A stretch of 64,000 nt of DNA from JBMYTN01 sp049604415 (GTDB lineage: Bacteria; Pseudomonadota; Alphaproteobacteria; Rhodospirillales; Rhodospirillaceae): positions 16,649 to 80,648 of the forward strand of contig JBMYTN010000017.1 in NCBI GenBank assembly GCA_049604415.1. The letters are read 5' to 3'. The position numbers and the translations under genes were made by a program. The first letter of the stretch is position 1; every line of letters starts with the position of its first letter. Positions 26,836 through 35,631 of the stretch are shown here, one piece after another. Below the pieces are notes generated by a model. It did no database searches and was not told the DNA's origin. It saw nothing but the letters and a program-made list of their open reading frames with translations.

Positions 26836-28419
26836 ATGACCTTCCGCGGAATGCTGACGGGCTCCGTTGCCCTCGGTCTGCTCGCCGCTGCCGCCCCGGC
26901 TGCCCTGGCTGACAACCATGGCGGCGTGACGCCTTCCAACGCCCTGGTCGCTGCCAAGATCGGCAGCTATGACACCGGCTTGTTTGACGAAGGCGGCTCC
27001 GAAATCGTGGCCTATGATGCGGCCACCCAGCGCCTGTTCATCACCAATGGCAATGACGACGCCGTTGACGTGATCGACATCAGCGATGCGTCCGCGCCGA
27101 AGAAAGTCATGGCTCTGCCGATCGAAGCCTATGGCGATGGCCTGAATTCCGTGGCGACCAAAAACGGTCTGGTCGCCATCGCCGTTGAAGGCGAAGAGGC
27201 CGACAGCATTGGCAAGGTGGTGTTCTATGACACCAATGGCACCTTCCAAAGCGACGTTGACACCTGCGCCCTGCCGGACATGGTGACCTTCACCCCGGAT
27301 GGTTCCCACGCCATTGTTGCCTGCGAAGGCGAGCCCAATGACGAATACACCGTCGATCCGGAAGGCGGCATCGCCATCATCGACCTGACCAAGGGTGCCA
27401 AGAACGTCACCGTGACCGTCGCTGGCTTCTCCGCCTTTGAAGGCAAGCTGCCCGAGGGTGCGCGGATCGGCAAGCCCGGTGCCACCCTGGCCCAGGACAT
27501 GGAGCCGGAATATGTGGCCGTGTCGGCGGATTCCAAAACCGCCTATGTCTCCATGCAAGAAAACAACGCCATCGCCGTTGTCGATCTGGCCAAAGCCGAA
27601 ATCACCGATATCTGGGGTCTGGGCTGGAAAGACCACTCCCAGGTCGCCATGGATGCCAGCAACAAAGATGGCGGCATCAACATGAAGACCTGGCCGGTCT
27701 TCGGCATGTATCAGCCCGACAGCATTGCGGCCTTTGAAGTCGGTGGCCGCACCTTCATCGCCACCGCCAATGAAGGCGATGCCCGGGATTATGACGGCTG
27801 GTCCGAAGAAGCGCGGGTCAAGGATCTGACCTTGGACGCCACCGCCTTCCCGAACGCGGCAGAGCTGCAACAGGAAGAAAATCTCGGTCGTCTGAAGACC
27901 ACCACCACCATGGGCGACACCGATGGGGATGGCGATCACGACCAGATCTTTGCCTATGGCGCCCGGTCCTTCTCCATCCTCGATGCGTCGGGCAAGATGG
28001 TCTATGACAGCGCCGACATTCTGGAAAAGATCACCGCTGCTGCGGATCCAGAAAACTTCAACAGCACCGACAATGAAAACGGTTCCTTCGACGACCGCAG
28101 CGATGACAAGGGTCCGGAGCCCGAAGCCATTGCCACCGGTGTGATCGACGGCGTGCCCTATATCTTTGTCGGCCTAGAGCGGGTTGGCGGCATCGCCATC
28201 TTCTCTGCTGAAGATCCGACCGCCCCGGTGTTCTCCTCCTATATCAACACCCGTGACTTCTCCGGCGATCCGGAAGCCAGCACCGCCGGTGATTTGGCCC
28301 CAGAAGGCATTGCCTTCATCTCCGCCGAAGACAGCCCGACCGGCGCACCGCTGCTGGCCGTGGCCTTTGAAGTCTCCGGCACCACCGCGCTGTTTGAACT
28401 GCAGCCCGGGTCTTCCTGA
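26836..28419 (+). CDS. Choice-of-anchor I family secreted beta-propeller protein
   Basis: 527 residues from the ATG at 26836, preceded by AGGAG. A signal peptide (LGLLAAAAPAALA/DN) sends it to the periplasm or outside. The body is a chain of beta-propeller blades (AYDAATQRLFITNGNDDAVDVIDI, TAYVSMQENNAIAVVDLAKA split over repeats) with the family's TANEGDARDYDGWSEE and SDDKGPEPE segments. Relatives are annotated as alkaline-phosphatase-like or esterase-like and often attach to the surface by variable anchors. No anchor is seen here, and catalytic activity is not certain. Confidence 0.85.
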   Translation: MTFRGMLTGSVALGLLAAAAPAALADNHGGVTPSNALVAAKIGSYDTGLFDEGGSEIVAYDAATQRLFITNGNDDAVDVIDISDASAPKKVMALPIEAYGDGLNSVATKNGLVAIAVEGEEADSIGKVVFYDTNGTFQSDVDTCALPDMVTFTPDGSHAIVACEGEPNDEYTVDPEGGIAIIDLTKGAKNVTVTVAGFSAFEGKLPEGARIGKPGATLAQDMEPEYVAVSADSKTAYVSMQENNAIAVVDLAKAEITDIWGLGWKDHSQVAMDASNKDGGINMKTWPVFGMYQPDSIAAFEVGGRTFIATANEGDARDYDGWSEEARVKDLTLDATAFPNAAELQQEENLGRLKTTTTMGDTDGDGDHDQIFAYGARSFSILDASGKMVYDSADILEKITAAADPENFNSTDNENGSFDDRSDDKGPEPEAIATGVIDGVPYIFVGLERVGGIAIFSAEDPTAPVFSSYINTRDFSGDPEASTAGDLAPEGIAFISAEDSPTGAPLLAVAFEVSGTTALFELQPGSS

Positions 28420-28499
28420 GGCGTCAGCAAGCTCTGATCGGTTCGGCACAGGGGCCTCAGCATTGACCTGAACCCATATGAGCAGGACCAAATTACCAT

Positions 28500-28538
28500 G
28501 AACGCGCATCTTCGATCAGGAGATGCGCGTTCTTTTTT
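28500..28538 (+). terminator. Rho-independent terminator after the choice-of-anchor I gene
   Basis: GAACGCGCATCT and AGATGCGCGTTC form an exact 12-bp stem with a 9-nt loop and a T run. Confidence 0.95.
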
Positions 28539-28669
28539 GTACGCTTCGAGATGGTGAAATGGCCCGTTTGTGGTATAAAACTGTGCCAAATGCATAGATC
28601 CTTGCGGCTCAAAATCGGGTACATAGAGCCTTATGTGCAAGAAATGATGTGTATCAAAGGACTCAGCTC

Positions 28670-30496
28670 ATGATCCGCCAAGACGGCAGCGAAGACCGTC
28701 CCTCCAAAGCCTCAGGCGCAATCCTGACCCTGTTGGCTGGTATGATCCTGATATTTGTCACCGGCGCGCTAGCCTTTAGCGCCTGGACCCTGCGCAGCGA
28801 CACCCAGGCAGCGGCGGCCTTGCAGTCCCATGCTCTGGCCAAAGGTGTGGCGGAGCAAGCCGACGCCACCCTGTTTCGCATCAATGCGGTGCTCTCCGGT
28901 GCGGTTGAGATGATCCTCAGCCGGGAAGACGGCATGACCAAACCCGACCCGGATATCCATGTCTATCTCAAGCGCCGGGCAGCCTTTATTCCCATGACCC
29001 GGGGCATCATCGTGCTGGATAAGGAGGGCTTCCTGCTCCATGACAGCACCGATCCCAACCAACGGATTTTAAACCTGTCCGACCGGGGTTATTTCGTCAT
29101 CCACCAGCGCGAACCGGATCATGGCCTTTTTGTTGGGACTCCGGTGCGCGGACGGACCACGGGCAAATGGTTTTTCCCGGTCAGCCTACGCATTGAAGAC
29201 AACCAGGGCGGCTTTCTCGGCATTGCGGCGGCCATTGTGGACCCGGAGCATTTCCGGACCTTCTATGCCAGCATGGAGCTGGGGGAGAATGGCGAGATCT
29301 CATTTTACCGCGAGGACGGGGCCCTGCTGGCCAAGGACCCCGGCTTTGAGCAGGAAATGGGCATGACCATGGACGAAGATCCGGTGTTCGGGCGGATCAA
29401 GGCGGGCGAAACCGAGGGCACCGATCTGTTGGACATCCCCGTCAGCGGCTCCGCAGGGGTGACCGAAACCTGGGTGACCTCCTGGGTCGCTGATCCGGAC
29501 TGGCCGGTGGTCGTGGTGGTGGCCCAAAATCTCAATGGCGTGTTGGGGCCGTGGTATCGCACTTTGCCGATCTACATCCTGGTGGGGCTGTCAGCCTCGG
29601 TGATTATTTTGTTGCTGGTCTATCAGATCCGGAACCACTTCAGCCGCTTTGAAGAGGACTTTGCCCTGCTGCACCGGCGCGAAGAGGAGTTGAAGCGGGC
29701 CAAGGAAGCCTCTGATCAGGCCAACCGGTGGAAAAACCAGTTCATGTCCAATCTGTCCGAGGAGTTTCGCAGTCCTCTGGGCGAGATGGTTCAGGGGGCG
29801 ACGGCGGTGTTGCGCAGCCATGCCGAGCCCGCACAAAGTCTGTCCGTCGCTGAGGAACGGATAGCGGGCATGGTGGCCTATGCCCAGCAATCCGGGCAGT
29901 CCGCCAGGGCTCTGATTGGTCTGTTGGATGATGTGATCAACATGGCCAAGCTGGATGCGGAGGGGTTTGTCCCGGATGAGGAACCGGTGCGTTTGGTGGA
30001 GCTGTTGCGGTTTTCCTTCGCTCCGGCGATGGAACGGGCGCAGGCCAAGGGCATCACGCCGGATCTGGTTTGCCTGGACGAGGACCTTTGGCTCCTAGCC
30101 GACAAGGGGGCCCTGCGGCAATCCCTGAGCAATCTGCTGTCCAACGCGATTAAGTTCACCGATAGCGGGGGCCAGATCACGCTGACCGGCGCATCCTCGG
30201 AAACGGGCGGGGTGCGGATCACGGTGGAGGACACCGGCATTGGCGTCCCCGACGATCAGATCGATTTGATCGTTGACCCCTTCCACCAAGCCAGCACCCA
30301 ACCGCACAGCCCGGGCAAAGATGGCATGGTCGGCATTGGCCTGGGTCTGCCGATCGCCAAGGCGTTTGTGACAGCCCATGGCGGCAGCCTGAGCATTGAA
30401 TCCAAGGTTGGCGAGGGGACCCGGGTGATCATCACCTTGCCGCCGGAGCGGGTGTTGTCCGACCCGGAGACGTTGTCAACTCTCGGGAATGCGTAG
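28670..30496 (+). CDS. Histidine-kinase-like sensor lacking the phospho-accepting His
   Basis: 608 residues from the ATG at 28670, which has AAAGGA upstream; ATG 28649 is also open. A membrane helix (about 20-42) is followed by a periplasmic Cache-type sensor domain (GIIVLDKEGFLLHDS, DRGYFVIHQ), a second helix (about 300-322), a coiled coil and a kinase module. The ATP-binding part looks intact: NLLSNAIKFTD, VEDTGIGVPDDQ and GIGLGLPIAKAF. The H-box reads NLSEEFRSPL where active enzymes have NMSHELRTPL, so Glu364 replaces the phosphorylated His. It may work as a pseudokinase or in a heterodimer. No response regulator is adjacent. Confidence 0.85.
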   Translation: MIRQDGSEDRPSKASGAILTLLAGMILIFVTGALAFSAWTLRSDTQAAAALQSHALAKGVAEQADATLFRINAVLSGAVEMILSREDGMTKPDPDIHVYLKRRAAFIPMTRGIIVLDKEGFLLHDSTDPNQRILNLSDRGYFVIHQREPDHGLFVGTPVRGRTTGKWFFPVSLRIEDNQGGFLGIAAAIVDPEHFRTFYASMELGENGEISFYREDGALLAKDPGFEQEMGMTMDEDPVFGRIKAGETEGTDLLDIPVSGSAGVTETWVTSWVADPDWPVVVVVAQNLNGVLGPWYRTLPIYILVGLSASVIILLLVYQIRNHFSRFEEDFALLHRREEELKRAKEASDQANRWKNQFMSNLSEEFRSPLGEMVQGATAVLRSHAEPAQSLSVAEERIAGMVAYAQQSGQSARALIGLLDDVINMAKLDAEGFVPDEEPVRLVELLRFSFAPAMERAQAKGITPDLVCLDEDLWLLADKGALRQSLSNLLSNAIKFTDSGGQITLTGASSETGGVRITVEDTGIGVPDDQIDLIVDPFHQASTQPHSPGKDGMVGIGLGLPIAKAFVTAHGGSLSIESKVGEGTRVIITLPPERVLSDPETLSTLGNA

Positions 30497-30504
30497 AGAA
30501 CGCG

Positions 30505-30690
30505 GGGGTTTGGGCGCGCGCTTGCGCCCTCATTTTTTTGTGTCTCACGACAGACGCTGCGCGCCTGTCTCCGACAGGGCGGGCCATGGGGCCCGACGCC
30601 CTTTGGGCTTGCCGCTCCCTCTGGGAGCGGAAGGGGACTGCAGCGGCGCTTTTGCAAACTTACGAATGCGGGATCGCCTTCAAAGGGATC
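30505..30690 (+). repeat. Intergenic repeat family A, copy A-2
   Basis: Begins GGGGGTTTGGGCGCGCGCTT and carries TGTCTCACGACAG, CCTGTCTCCGACAGGGCGGG, CCCTTTGGGCTTGCCGCTCC and a tail GGCGCTTTTGCAAACTTACG matching copy A-1. It lies between the pseudokinase gene and the convergent rsmA. Confidence 0.85.
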
Positions 30691-31582
30691 ACACCTCAAG
30701 CAGCCGCGCGACCTTGGCAAAGCCCTCGACCGGGATTTCTTCGGCGCGGGCCGTGGGTTCCAAACCGGCCTGACGGCATAAATCCTCGGAAGCCAATCCA
30801 ATCTTGGCCGCTAATGGCGACAGGCTGCGCCGAAGCATTTTCCGGCGCTGGCCGAAGGCCGCTGCGGTGACCTGCTCCATAATCTCAAATTTTGCCGGAG
30901 CCAAAGGCTCAGCGCGCGGCCTTAAGGTCACCACCGTGGACATCACTTTGGGCGGCGGGGTGAAGGCGCGCGGATCAATATCAAATAAGGGCCGGACCTC
31001 GCACAGCCAGGCGGCAATCACCGACAGGCGGCCATAGGCTTTTTCACCGGGCTGGGCAGCAATGCGGTCCACAACCTCCTTCTGAAACATCAAAGTCAGG
31101 CTGTCCAAGGCCGCAATGTCCTTGAGCCAATGCAACAGCAAGGGTGTGCTGACATTATAGGGCAGATTGGCCACGATCCGCCGAGGGGCCGGGCCGAGAT
31201 CCGCCGGAGACACCTGCAAAGCGTCGGCAAACAGCACCTCCAGCCGTCCAGGATAGGCCGCTGCGATTTGCTCAAGCACCGGGCGGCAGCGCTCATCGCG
31301 CTCCACCACCACCAGCCGACCGGCCCCGGCTGCCAGCAAGGCCCGAGTTAGCCCGCCGGGACCCGGACCGATCTCAATGGTGGTGCCACTCTGTAGATCT
31401 CCGGCCTTCCGGGCAATGCGTCCGGTCAGGTTCAGATCAAACAGGAAATGCTGCCCCAGACCTTTTTTGGCCCCTAGATCATGGGCAGCAATGATCTCGC
31501 GCAAAGGCGGCAGGCCATCCAGGGCCGTGCTGGCACCATCCTGGTCGCCCTCCGTCGCATGGTGAAACTCCCGCTTGGTCAT
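30689..31582 (-). CDS. rsmA: 16S rRNA dimethyladenosine transferase RsmA (KsgA)
   Basis: 297 residues from the ATG at 31582. It dimethylates two adjacent adenines near the 3' end of 16S rRNA using S-adenosylmethionine, a late 30S assembly step. EIGPGPGGLT is the SAM site, ANLPYNVSTP the catalytic NLPY motif, and FTPPPKVMSTVV the typical C-terminal entry. The start overlaps the pdxA stop as ATGA, so the pair is co-translated as in the common pdxA-ksgA order. Confidence 0.96.
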   Translation of the reverse strand: MTKREFHHATEGDQDGASTALDGLPPLREIIAAHDLGAKKGLGQHFLFDLNLTGRIARKAGDLQSGTTIEIGPGPGGLTRALLAAGAGRLVVVERDERCRPVLEQIAAAYPGRLEVLFADALQVSPADLGPAPRRIVANLPYNVSTPLLLHWLKDIAALDSLTLMFQKEVVDRIAAQPGEKAYGRLSVIAAWLCEVRPLFDIDPRAFTPPPKVMSTVVTLRPRAEPLAPAKFEIMEQVTAAAFGQRRKMLRRSLSPLAAKIGLASEDLCRQAGLEPTARAEEIPVEGFAKVARLLEV

Positions 31583-32652
31583 TGGGCTTCCCCTGAAACC
31601 GATGCTGTTCGCGCGCGACACCGAGCCGCCTCGGCGGCCATATGCAAGGCGGCCTCTAAGGATCGGGCGTCGCCCTTACCGGTTCCGGCCAAGCCAAAAG
31701 CGGTGCCATGGTCCGGGCTGGTGCGGATAAAGGGCAAGCCGAGGGTCACATTCACACCACCAAAAAAGTCCAGGGTCTTCAGCGGCACCAAGGCCTGGTC
31801 ATGATACATGCACAATGCGAGGTCATAGTTTTCCCGGGCCTCGGCATGGAACATGGTATCGGCAGGCAAAGGGCCAGTGACTGCCAACCCCATCTGCTGC
31901 AGGGCCGCGATGGCGGGGGCGATGATTTCCTGCTCCTCATGGCCCAATCGGCCCTCCTCCCCCGCATGGGGATTGAGCCCGGCCACCGCCAAACGGGGCT
32001 GTTGGATCGCGAAATCCCGCCGCAAGGCATCCGCAGCGACCCGCCCCGCCGTGACGATGGCTTGGGTGGAGAGGGACCGGACTGCCTCAGCCAAGGGCTG
32101 GTGCACCGTCACCGGCACCACCCGCAGCTGCGGACAGGCCAGCATCATGATCGCCGGATCCGCTGCCTTGCCCTGTTTGGCGAGATGGTCTTCGGCCAAA
32201 GCGCCTAAAAACTCCGTATGACCGGGATGGGCAAAACCGGCTTCCAACAACACCGCCTTGGCAATGGGCAGGGTCACCACAGCGGCGGCCGCACCGCTGA
32301 GAGAGGCCGCCACGGCGGTCTCAATGGCCTGGATCACCGCCGCCGCATTGGCCGCTTCTGGCATGCCGGGGGTCGCGGGTTCGGCCAAAGCGACTGGCAG
32401 CACCGGCAGCGCCCGGTTCAGGACAGAGCCCGCCATCGCAAAATCTGCCAGGGTCTCGACCGGGACCTCCAAACCGAGATGACGCGCCCGGCCCGCAATC
32501 CAATCCGGATCCCCGACCAGAACGAAATCGGGCAACTCGGCCCGGCGCTCGACCCACAGCCGCAGCAGCAAATCGGCACCCAGGCCCGCCGGGTCGCCCA
32601 TGGATACCGCTAAGGGCGCTCGCAAGGGAGCTGGCACGTCACCGCTGCGCAT
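31579..32652 (-). CDS. pdxA: 4-hydroxythreonine-4-phosphate dehydrogenase
   Basis: A 357-residue metal-dependent NAD enzyme of pyridoxal-phosphate synthesis. SMGDPAGLGADLLLR at the N-terminus, HPGHTEFLG, GLNPHAGEEGRLG, MYHDQALVPLK and FIRTSPDHGTAFG are signature segments with the metal-binding His residues. Length is normal. An AAAAGGAC sits about 13 bp upstream of the chosen ATG, slightly far. surA, often upstream in this cluster, is not present here. Confidence 0.95.
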   Translation of the reverse strand: MRSGDVPAPLRAPLAVSMGDPAGLGADLLLRLWVERRAELPDFVLVGDPDWIAGRARHLGLEVPVETLADFAMAGSVLNRALPVLPVALAEPATPGMPEAANAAAVIQAIETAVAASLSGAAAAVVTLPIAKAVLLEAGFAHPGHTEFLGALAEDHLAKQGKAADPAIMMLACPQLRVVPVTVHQPLAEAVRSLSTQAIVTAGRVAADALRRDFAIQQPRLAVAGLNPHAGEEGRLGHEEQEIIAPAIAALQQMGLAVTGPLPADTMFHAEARENYDLALCMYHDQALVPLKTLDFFGGVNVTLGLPFIRTSPDHGTAFGLAGTGKGDARSLEAALHMAAEAARCRARTASVSGEAQ

Positions 32653-32851
32653 CGCTCATCAAAGTCCTTTTCCGATCTATAAGGCGCTTTCGATACCTCG
32701 GTAGGCGGTCAAAACACCAGAATAAAGCAATCCGGTCACAATCGGAGCCGGAAGGGACAGGACGATGCTGCACTGCCCTCGACAGCGGACTGCCATCGTG
32801 ATGGAATGCGCGCCTCCCCCAAAAACCGGCTTTGACCAGGATCCAAACCCC

Positions 32852-33838
32852 ATGCCGCCTGTCACCCCTTCTACGCCGCCCGCCCAGCCGGGCGGACCGA
32901 TCACTTCGGTCGGGTTCAGCCTGTATGAGGGCGAAACCGAACGGCTGATCGAGCGCATGGAGATCGCCCGGGATCTGGGGGCGGACCATGTGGAGTTGGC
33001 AACGGAAAACAATCTGGTGATTTCCGGAACCAAGCTGTTGGGCCATCGGGTGCGGAAGATCAGCCAGGCCATCAACCGCCTGGGCCTGGAGGCCACGGTC
33101 CATGCCAGCCATTCGCTCAATCTGCTCGCCCCGCTGTCTGGCGGCGATTTGCGGCATCTGGCCCTGGCACGGGCCTGTATCGACTTTTCCGCAGCGGTGA
33201 ATGCCCGCGTCATGGTGCTGCATCCCGGCACAGCGCCCCTGGCCCAATTGGATGATTCAACCCTCGGCCCAGACATGCTGAAGCGCGAAGAAGACCATGT
33301 GATCGCCTTGGCCAACCACGCGGCCTCGGTCGGGGTGACCATCGGCTGGGAGAACCTGCCGGTGACCGCCGAATGCCATGTAGGGGAGCGGATGGGCCCG
33401 GCCTTGGACCCGCGCAGCCATGCCAAACGCCTGGCCCGGTTGAACCATCCCGCTTTGAAGGCAACGATGGATTTGGGCCACGCCCATATTTCCGCCCGGT
33501 ATTTTGGCTTTGATATGATCGAAGCCCTGGAACAGTTGGCCCCCTATACCGCGCATCTGCATTTGCATGACAATTTCGGCCTTGCTGGGCAACCGGGCGA
33601 TCCCCCCGGTCTGGGCAAAATCGCGCTGGGCCATGGGGATCTGCATCTGCCCATGGGCTGGGGTGACCTGCCTTTTGCGGAGATTTTCGCCACGTTGCAA
33701 TACCCGGCTGAAGGCGTCACTGCCTCCTTGGAAACCGGCTTAGGCGGCCCCTATACCCGGGAGGAAGCCGCTGACTGCCTTACCCAAGCCCGCGCCTTGC
33801 AGGCCCAACTGGCACGCCGTTTAGAGCAGGCTGCCTGA
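32852..33838 (+). CDS. Xylose-isomerase-like TIM-barrel (sugar isomerase/epimerase or AP-endonuclease 2 fold) protein
   Basis: 328 residues from the ATG at 32852 with AGGA about 10 bp upstream; the frame is open to 32765. GFSLYEGETERLIERMEIAR, HVELATENN, VHASHSLNLLA, MVLHPGTAP, IGWENLP, ATMDLGHAHIS, HLHLHDNFG and ASLETG follow the beta strands of the xylose isomerase-like barrel and supply likely metal ligands (Glu, His, Asp). Substrate unknown. It is divergent from pdxA. The last 29 bp around its stop codon are duplicated 143 bp downstream, beyond a family A repeat. Confidence 0.82.
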   Translation: MPPVTPSTPPAQPGGPITSVGFSLYEGETERLIERMEIARDLGADHVELATENNLVISGTKLLGHRVRKISQAINRLGLEATVHASHSLNLLAPLSGGDLRHLALARACIDFSAAVNARVMVLHPGTAPLAQLDDSTLGPDMLKREEDHVIALANHAASVGVTIGWENLPVTAECHVGERMGPALDPRSHAKRLARLNHPALKATMDLGHAHISARYFGFDMIEALEQLAPYTAHLHLHDNFGLAGQPGDPPGLGKIALGHGDLHLPMGWGDLPFAEIFATLQYPAEGVTASLETGLGGPYTREEAADCLTQARALQAQLARRLEQAA

Positions 33839-33992
33839 TCGCCGCTTTGAGGAACGAAAGTTGGCCAAGGCGCAAGCGCCCAAGGGGCGCCGGGCCTCAT
33901 GGCCCGCCCCGTCGGAGACTGGCGCGCAGCGCCATGTCGTGAGACACAAAGAATGCGCGGCGGTTAGAGCAAACTGCCTGATCGCCGCTTTG
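33821..33992. repeat. 29-bp direct repeats flanking repeat copy A-3 (gene 3' end duplicated)
   Basis: 33821-33849 and 33964-33992 read TTAGAGCANNCTGCCTGATC then GCCGCTTTG, differing at two adjacent bases. The first copy contains the end of the TIM-barrel gene with its TGA. The sequence between is mostly family A repeat. Confidence 0.85.
33853..33960 (-). repeat. Intergenic repeat family A, copy A-3
   Basis: Reverse orientation: GGCGCAAGCGCC, GGGGCGCCGGGCC, GCCCGCCCCGTCGGAGAC, then TGTCGTGAGACACAAAGA. It lies within the 368-bp gap between the TIM-barrel gene and the convergent binding-protein gene. Confidence 0.85.
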
Positions 33993-34033
33993 GCTGCGCC
34001 AAAGCGCCTTAGGAGGAAGTCCAGTCCCAACGA

Positions 34034-34206
34034 CCGACCCCATCGGGGTCGGAGAGCACACTGAGTGCGGGGCCAAGCCGCGTGAGCGGCGCCCGGCGAG
34101 GGCCGAAAAAAGAATACTCCCGGCATTTGCTCCGCAATCCGCGTTTTTGCGGTGCAAAAGCGCTCTGCCTGCCGCAGAGTCCGCGTTTTGACTGCGTCAA
34201 AACGCT
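34034..34206. repeat. 8-bp hairpin and family B copy B-2
   Basis: CCGACCCC-ATC-GGGGTCGG is an exact hairpin at 34034-34052. Further on, 34114-34206 holds the family B signature CTCCCGGCATTTGCTCCGCA, then CGTTTTTGCGGTGCAAAAGC and a related second half, ending at the stop codon of the binding-protein gene. GGCGCCCGGCGAGGGCC at about 34088 also occurs near copy A-4 at about 50.97 kb. Confidence 0.7.
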
Positions 34207-35304
34207 CTAGAACATCGGATAGGCGTAAATCAGCCCACCATCGGTCCAAAGCCGGTTTAAGCCCCGGTCCAAGGTCAACAAACCGTCCGGACCAAAATTG
34301 CGTTCAAACAGCTCGCCATAATTGCCCTCAGCGGCGATGGCTCGGCGCAGCCAAGCATCATCCAGCCCCAAGCTCTCGCCAAAGCCCGGATCCAAACCCA
34401 TCAGACGCCGGTTGATCGGAGTGTCCGCCACACCGTCGGGCAAGGCTCCACTGGCCTCGACCTCTTGGGCAATGGCCTGGGTCAGGCCCTGCTCCTCGGC
34501 CGCGACCAGTCCATTGATCAGCCAGCGGACAATATTGAACCAGCGCTCATCACCTTCGCGGACATAAGGTCCGAGAGGTTCCTTAGAGAGCACATCTTCC
34601 AGCAGGATAAAATCTTCCGGCCGTGGTGCTTCCACTGCCAAGATCGACGACAATCCGGTGCCATCGCCGGTATGGGCATCACAACGCCCGGCAAACAGCG
34701 ATTGCTCCGCCTCCTCGGTGGAATTGAACACCCGGATGTTCAGGTCCATGCCGTTGGTGTCATTCCAGCGTTCAATATTTTTGCGCGAGGTGCTGTTGTT
34801 TTGAACGCAGACCGAAGTGCCCTCTGGAAGATCGCGGGCTCTGGTCACCCCCAAATCCCGGCGGGCCAGGATCTGTTGACCATCATAATAGGTCACACCC
34901 ACCGCATTCAGGCCAAGAGCCGTATCCCGGCTAAAGGTCAGGGTGGTGTTGCGGAACAGGACATCCACATCGCCATTTTGCAATGCAGGCAACCGTGCCC
35001 CTGGGGTCAGGGCCGTGAATTGGACCAGTTCCGGCTGACCCAAAACCGCTGCAGCCAAGGCGCGGCAGTAATCGGTGTCAAACCCGACCCAGGCCCCTTC
35101 CAAATTGACACTGCTAAAGCCAACCAGGGAGCCATTAACCCCGCATTCCAACAGACCTCTGGCCTGGATGCGGCTGAGCTGATCCGTTGCCCGGGCCTCA
35201 ATGCCGGACAAAACCCCTTGTGCACGCACAGGCCCGCTCAGCGCCATGTGCAGCGACAGCCCCGCCACCACGCTTGCCACGGCCAGAATGGCTCTGCCTG
35301 ACAT
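34207..35304 (-). CDS. Amino-acid ABC transporter substrate-binding protein (AapJ-like)
   Basis: 365 residues with a signal peptide ending near VRA/QG. LLECGVNGSLVGFSSVN, GAWVGFDTDYCRALAAAVLG, DVLFRNTTLTFSRD and FAGRCDAHTGD match the general L-amino-acid binding proteins (AapJ/BztA type). The start at 35304 has GGGGGA about 4 bp upstream. No permease or ATPase gene is next to it, so it is an orphan, and it is divergent from a large sensor kinase. It may feed a transporter encoded elsewhere or present ligand to the kinase; the latter is speculation. Confidence 0.85.
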   Translation of the reverse strand: MSGRAILAVASVVAGLSLHMALSGPVRAQGVLSGIEARATDQLSRIQARGLLECGVNGSLVGFSSVNLEGAWVGFDTDYCRALAAAVLGQPELVQFTALTPGARLPALQNGDVDVLFRNTTLTFSRDTALGLNAVGVTYYDGQQILARRDLGVTRARDLPEGTSVCVQNNSTSRKNIERWNDTNGMDLNIRVFNSTEEAEQSLFAGRCDAHTGDGTGLSSILAVEAPRPEDFILLEDVLSKEPLGPYVREGDERWFNIVRWLINGLVAAEEQGLTQAIAQEVEASGALPDGVADTPINRRLMGLDPGFGESLGLDDAWLRRAIAAEGNYGELFERNFGPDGLLTLDRGLNRLWTDGGLIYAYPMF

Positions 35305-35631
35305 CTCTTCCCCCATTTTTTATTTGTCGCCGCTCGCGTTGTAAAAGTCAGCGACCATACTGTGTGTCTAAAGCTTTTTGCGATTGGATTGAACAAGTCT
35401 TTGAGCCCGTCGATGTGAGAACAGGCTCTGATCTGAAATGTTTAGGATCTCATCGAACCACTGAACCGGCGTGCCCTGCGCCTGAGAGGGACCGAAACAA
35501 CCTATCGCCTGTCAAAGCCCTTTTCTTCGCCGGACCAATGGGCCTAAAAGAGAGAGGATGCTTTGGATGCCAAAGCATCGTCAGCCGAGACCGGGGGGAC
35601 GAACCGGCTGACCACAAGGGGAGCCGCTTTC

